Shown here: positions 62,945-64,000 of the stretch, one piece after another | Layout of the letters: each line of letters starts with the position of its first letter | Position numbering within the stretch: the stretch's first letter is position 1 | DNA from: Gari tellinella | Lineage: Eukaryota; Mollusca; Bivalvia; Cardiida; Psammobiidae | Length of the DNA: 64,000 nucleotides | Assembly (NCBI GenBank): GCA_922989275.2 | Contig: OV277863.1 | Span: 22,410,001-22,474,000 of the forward strand | Reading direction: 5' to 3' | The notes under the pieces: generated by a model | Seen by the model: the letters and a program-made list of their open reading frames with translations, nothing else | What the model was told of the DNA's origin: nothing | Database searches by the model: none | Program-made: the position numbers and the translations under genes

Positions 62945-64000
62945 GCGGAGAAAGAAGATGAAACAAGTAATATCTTTAAAAAAGATATTCGGCGGAATGG
63001 GTGGTGAAGGTAATGATGTATATGGAATTAATTGATTTTATCCAAATGCAATAAATAGGATGGTAAATCAGGATATTAAGCTTAATATTTATCTAATAAG
63101 ACACGCGCAGTAATCTACGACCACATACATATAATCAAAGACTGAAGGTCTTGAGAGTCGCCAAGAATGAGTTTTTGCAATCATTAAACTACTGGATCTG
63201 AGGTTAATCATTAGTTTGTTAAGGCAGCTGGTCTCTCAAAGACTGAAGGTGAAAGTACAGCAGAGAGCATTTACACACGTTTATCATATAGTGCTTTTGA
63301 TCGGGGGGGGATGTGACTGAAAGTGATGAGAATTTTTAAAGACAGATCTAGATCACGGAATTATACTTCCATGTCTAGATCTACGTGTATGATTTTTATT
63401 TACCATAAATTACTAAAATTCGTATGTGTGTGCTCTTTTGTTAGTTGTTTATACTTTAAATATGGTTTGATTGTTTAAATATTCTCAATCACCTGATTTT
63501 GATTTGAGATTTTTGGAAAGCACCCCCGAAATATGCCGAATACGAATTGTTTGAAACGACCCCTCAAATGAGAAATTCATGTTGCCACCGGTATATAAAG
63601 CAAGTGTCTGCTTCAAGAATTCGTGTATTGAATTTGTCTTGTAGAGTTAGTTCTATGTTCTGATTTATTATAAAAATATCTACAAAGTGTAGCAATGTAC
63701 GTTTTAGGTATCTACGTGTTGTTGGGTTTTCGCATTTAAACCAAGAGATTGCGATCGCGTTAAAAAAATCGCGGTTTGTTTACATTTGAGGTCACAGAAT
63801 TGCGCATGCACTGGAGGAAAACGGTGTTAACACAAAAAATACCCATCATGCTGGAAATCTTTTCGATATCTAGGTTAAATTCAAACGCCAGTTTTTTCGT
63901 AATCTCACTGAATTGTTACTGCTATTCTTTCTTTTTCATATACTTGGTACTAGATTAAAATTATGATCAATTCTATTATGAACAAGTTCGTTCTGATTTG
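62945..64000. other. No supported gene; inverted motif at 62966-63005
   Basis: AATATCTTTAAAAAAGATAT, then TCGGCGGAATGGGTGG, the partner of 1289-1331. CpG becomes a little more common after 63500 and AGTGTAGCAATG-type plain sequence follows; I see no gene. Confidence 0.4.

Overview
The window looks like gene-poor, AT-rich nuclear DNA of an animal, most likely a marine bivalve mollusc. Evidence for this: intron-exon structure, no bacterial-style operons, microsatellites, tRNA-derived SINEs, and several copies of a long repeat that opens with an AGCTCACC hairpin and ends AGGTGAGC plus a small hairpin, a pattern I know from bivalve genomes. The species cannot be fixed from sequence alone. Repeat family letters below (A, B, C...) are my own working labels.

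The only clear protein-coding locus is a transposase gene at about 26.3-37.4 kb on the + strand. It has the HTH plus DDE fold of the IS5-related DDE_Tnp_4 family (ISL2EU or PIF/Harbinger-like). Exon 26266-27609 carries two zinc-binding segments, an HTH and the first two catalytic Asp. A phase-0 intron of about 9.1 kb follows. Exon 36693-37409 carries the catalytic Glu and a SWIM zinc finger. One in-frame TAG at 27184-27186 interrupts the frame, so it is probably a dying or split gene. A possible terminal exon of an unrelated gene lies at 13.16-13.43 kb, and a CpG-richer patch with a perfect GCGCATGCGC lies at 34.1 kb.

Most of the rest is a dense, nested set of short non-autonomous DNA elements (about 190-280 bp), many with a long palindrome in the middle. 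TTAA-flanked families (piggyBac-like ends): A (CCCATTACCCCATAG ends), B (CCCTTTGAACCC / CTCTTTCCTCCCTG ends), E, I, J, K and R (about 540 bp, carries a tRNA-like cassette). TA-flanked families (pogo/Tigger-like ends): C (CAGTAAAACCTCTC) and two others. Families D and H start CAGGGCT and show 6-bp target duplications. One Harbinger-like element has a 3-bp duplication. Long elements with internal tandem repeats (HINE/Helitron-like) lie at 8.3, 11.6, 13.6, 17.0, 31.9, 34.7 and 45.9 kb.

Layout: 0-8 kb MITEs and the first R copy; 8-18.4 kb four HINE-like elements, a GC-rich element and MITE stacks; 18.5-24 kb the second R copy and deep A/B nests; 24-37.4 kb the transposase locus with its repeat-filled intron; 37.4-48 kb MITEs, a 360-bp tandem duplication and a HINE-like element holding a fold-back insertion; 48-64 kb MITEs, a 25-bp and a 49-bp minisatellite, SINEs and a third, truncated R copy.

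The most unusual signal is that different MITE families with unrelated ends share homologous hairpin cores, that the two arms of a core change together between copies, and that new TTAA elements land repeatedly on TTAA sites inside older cores.
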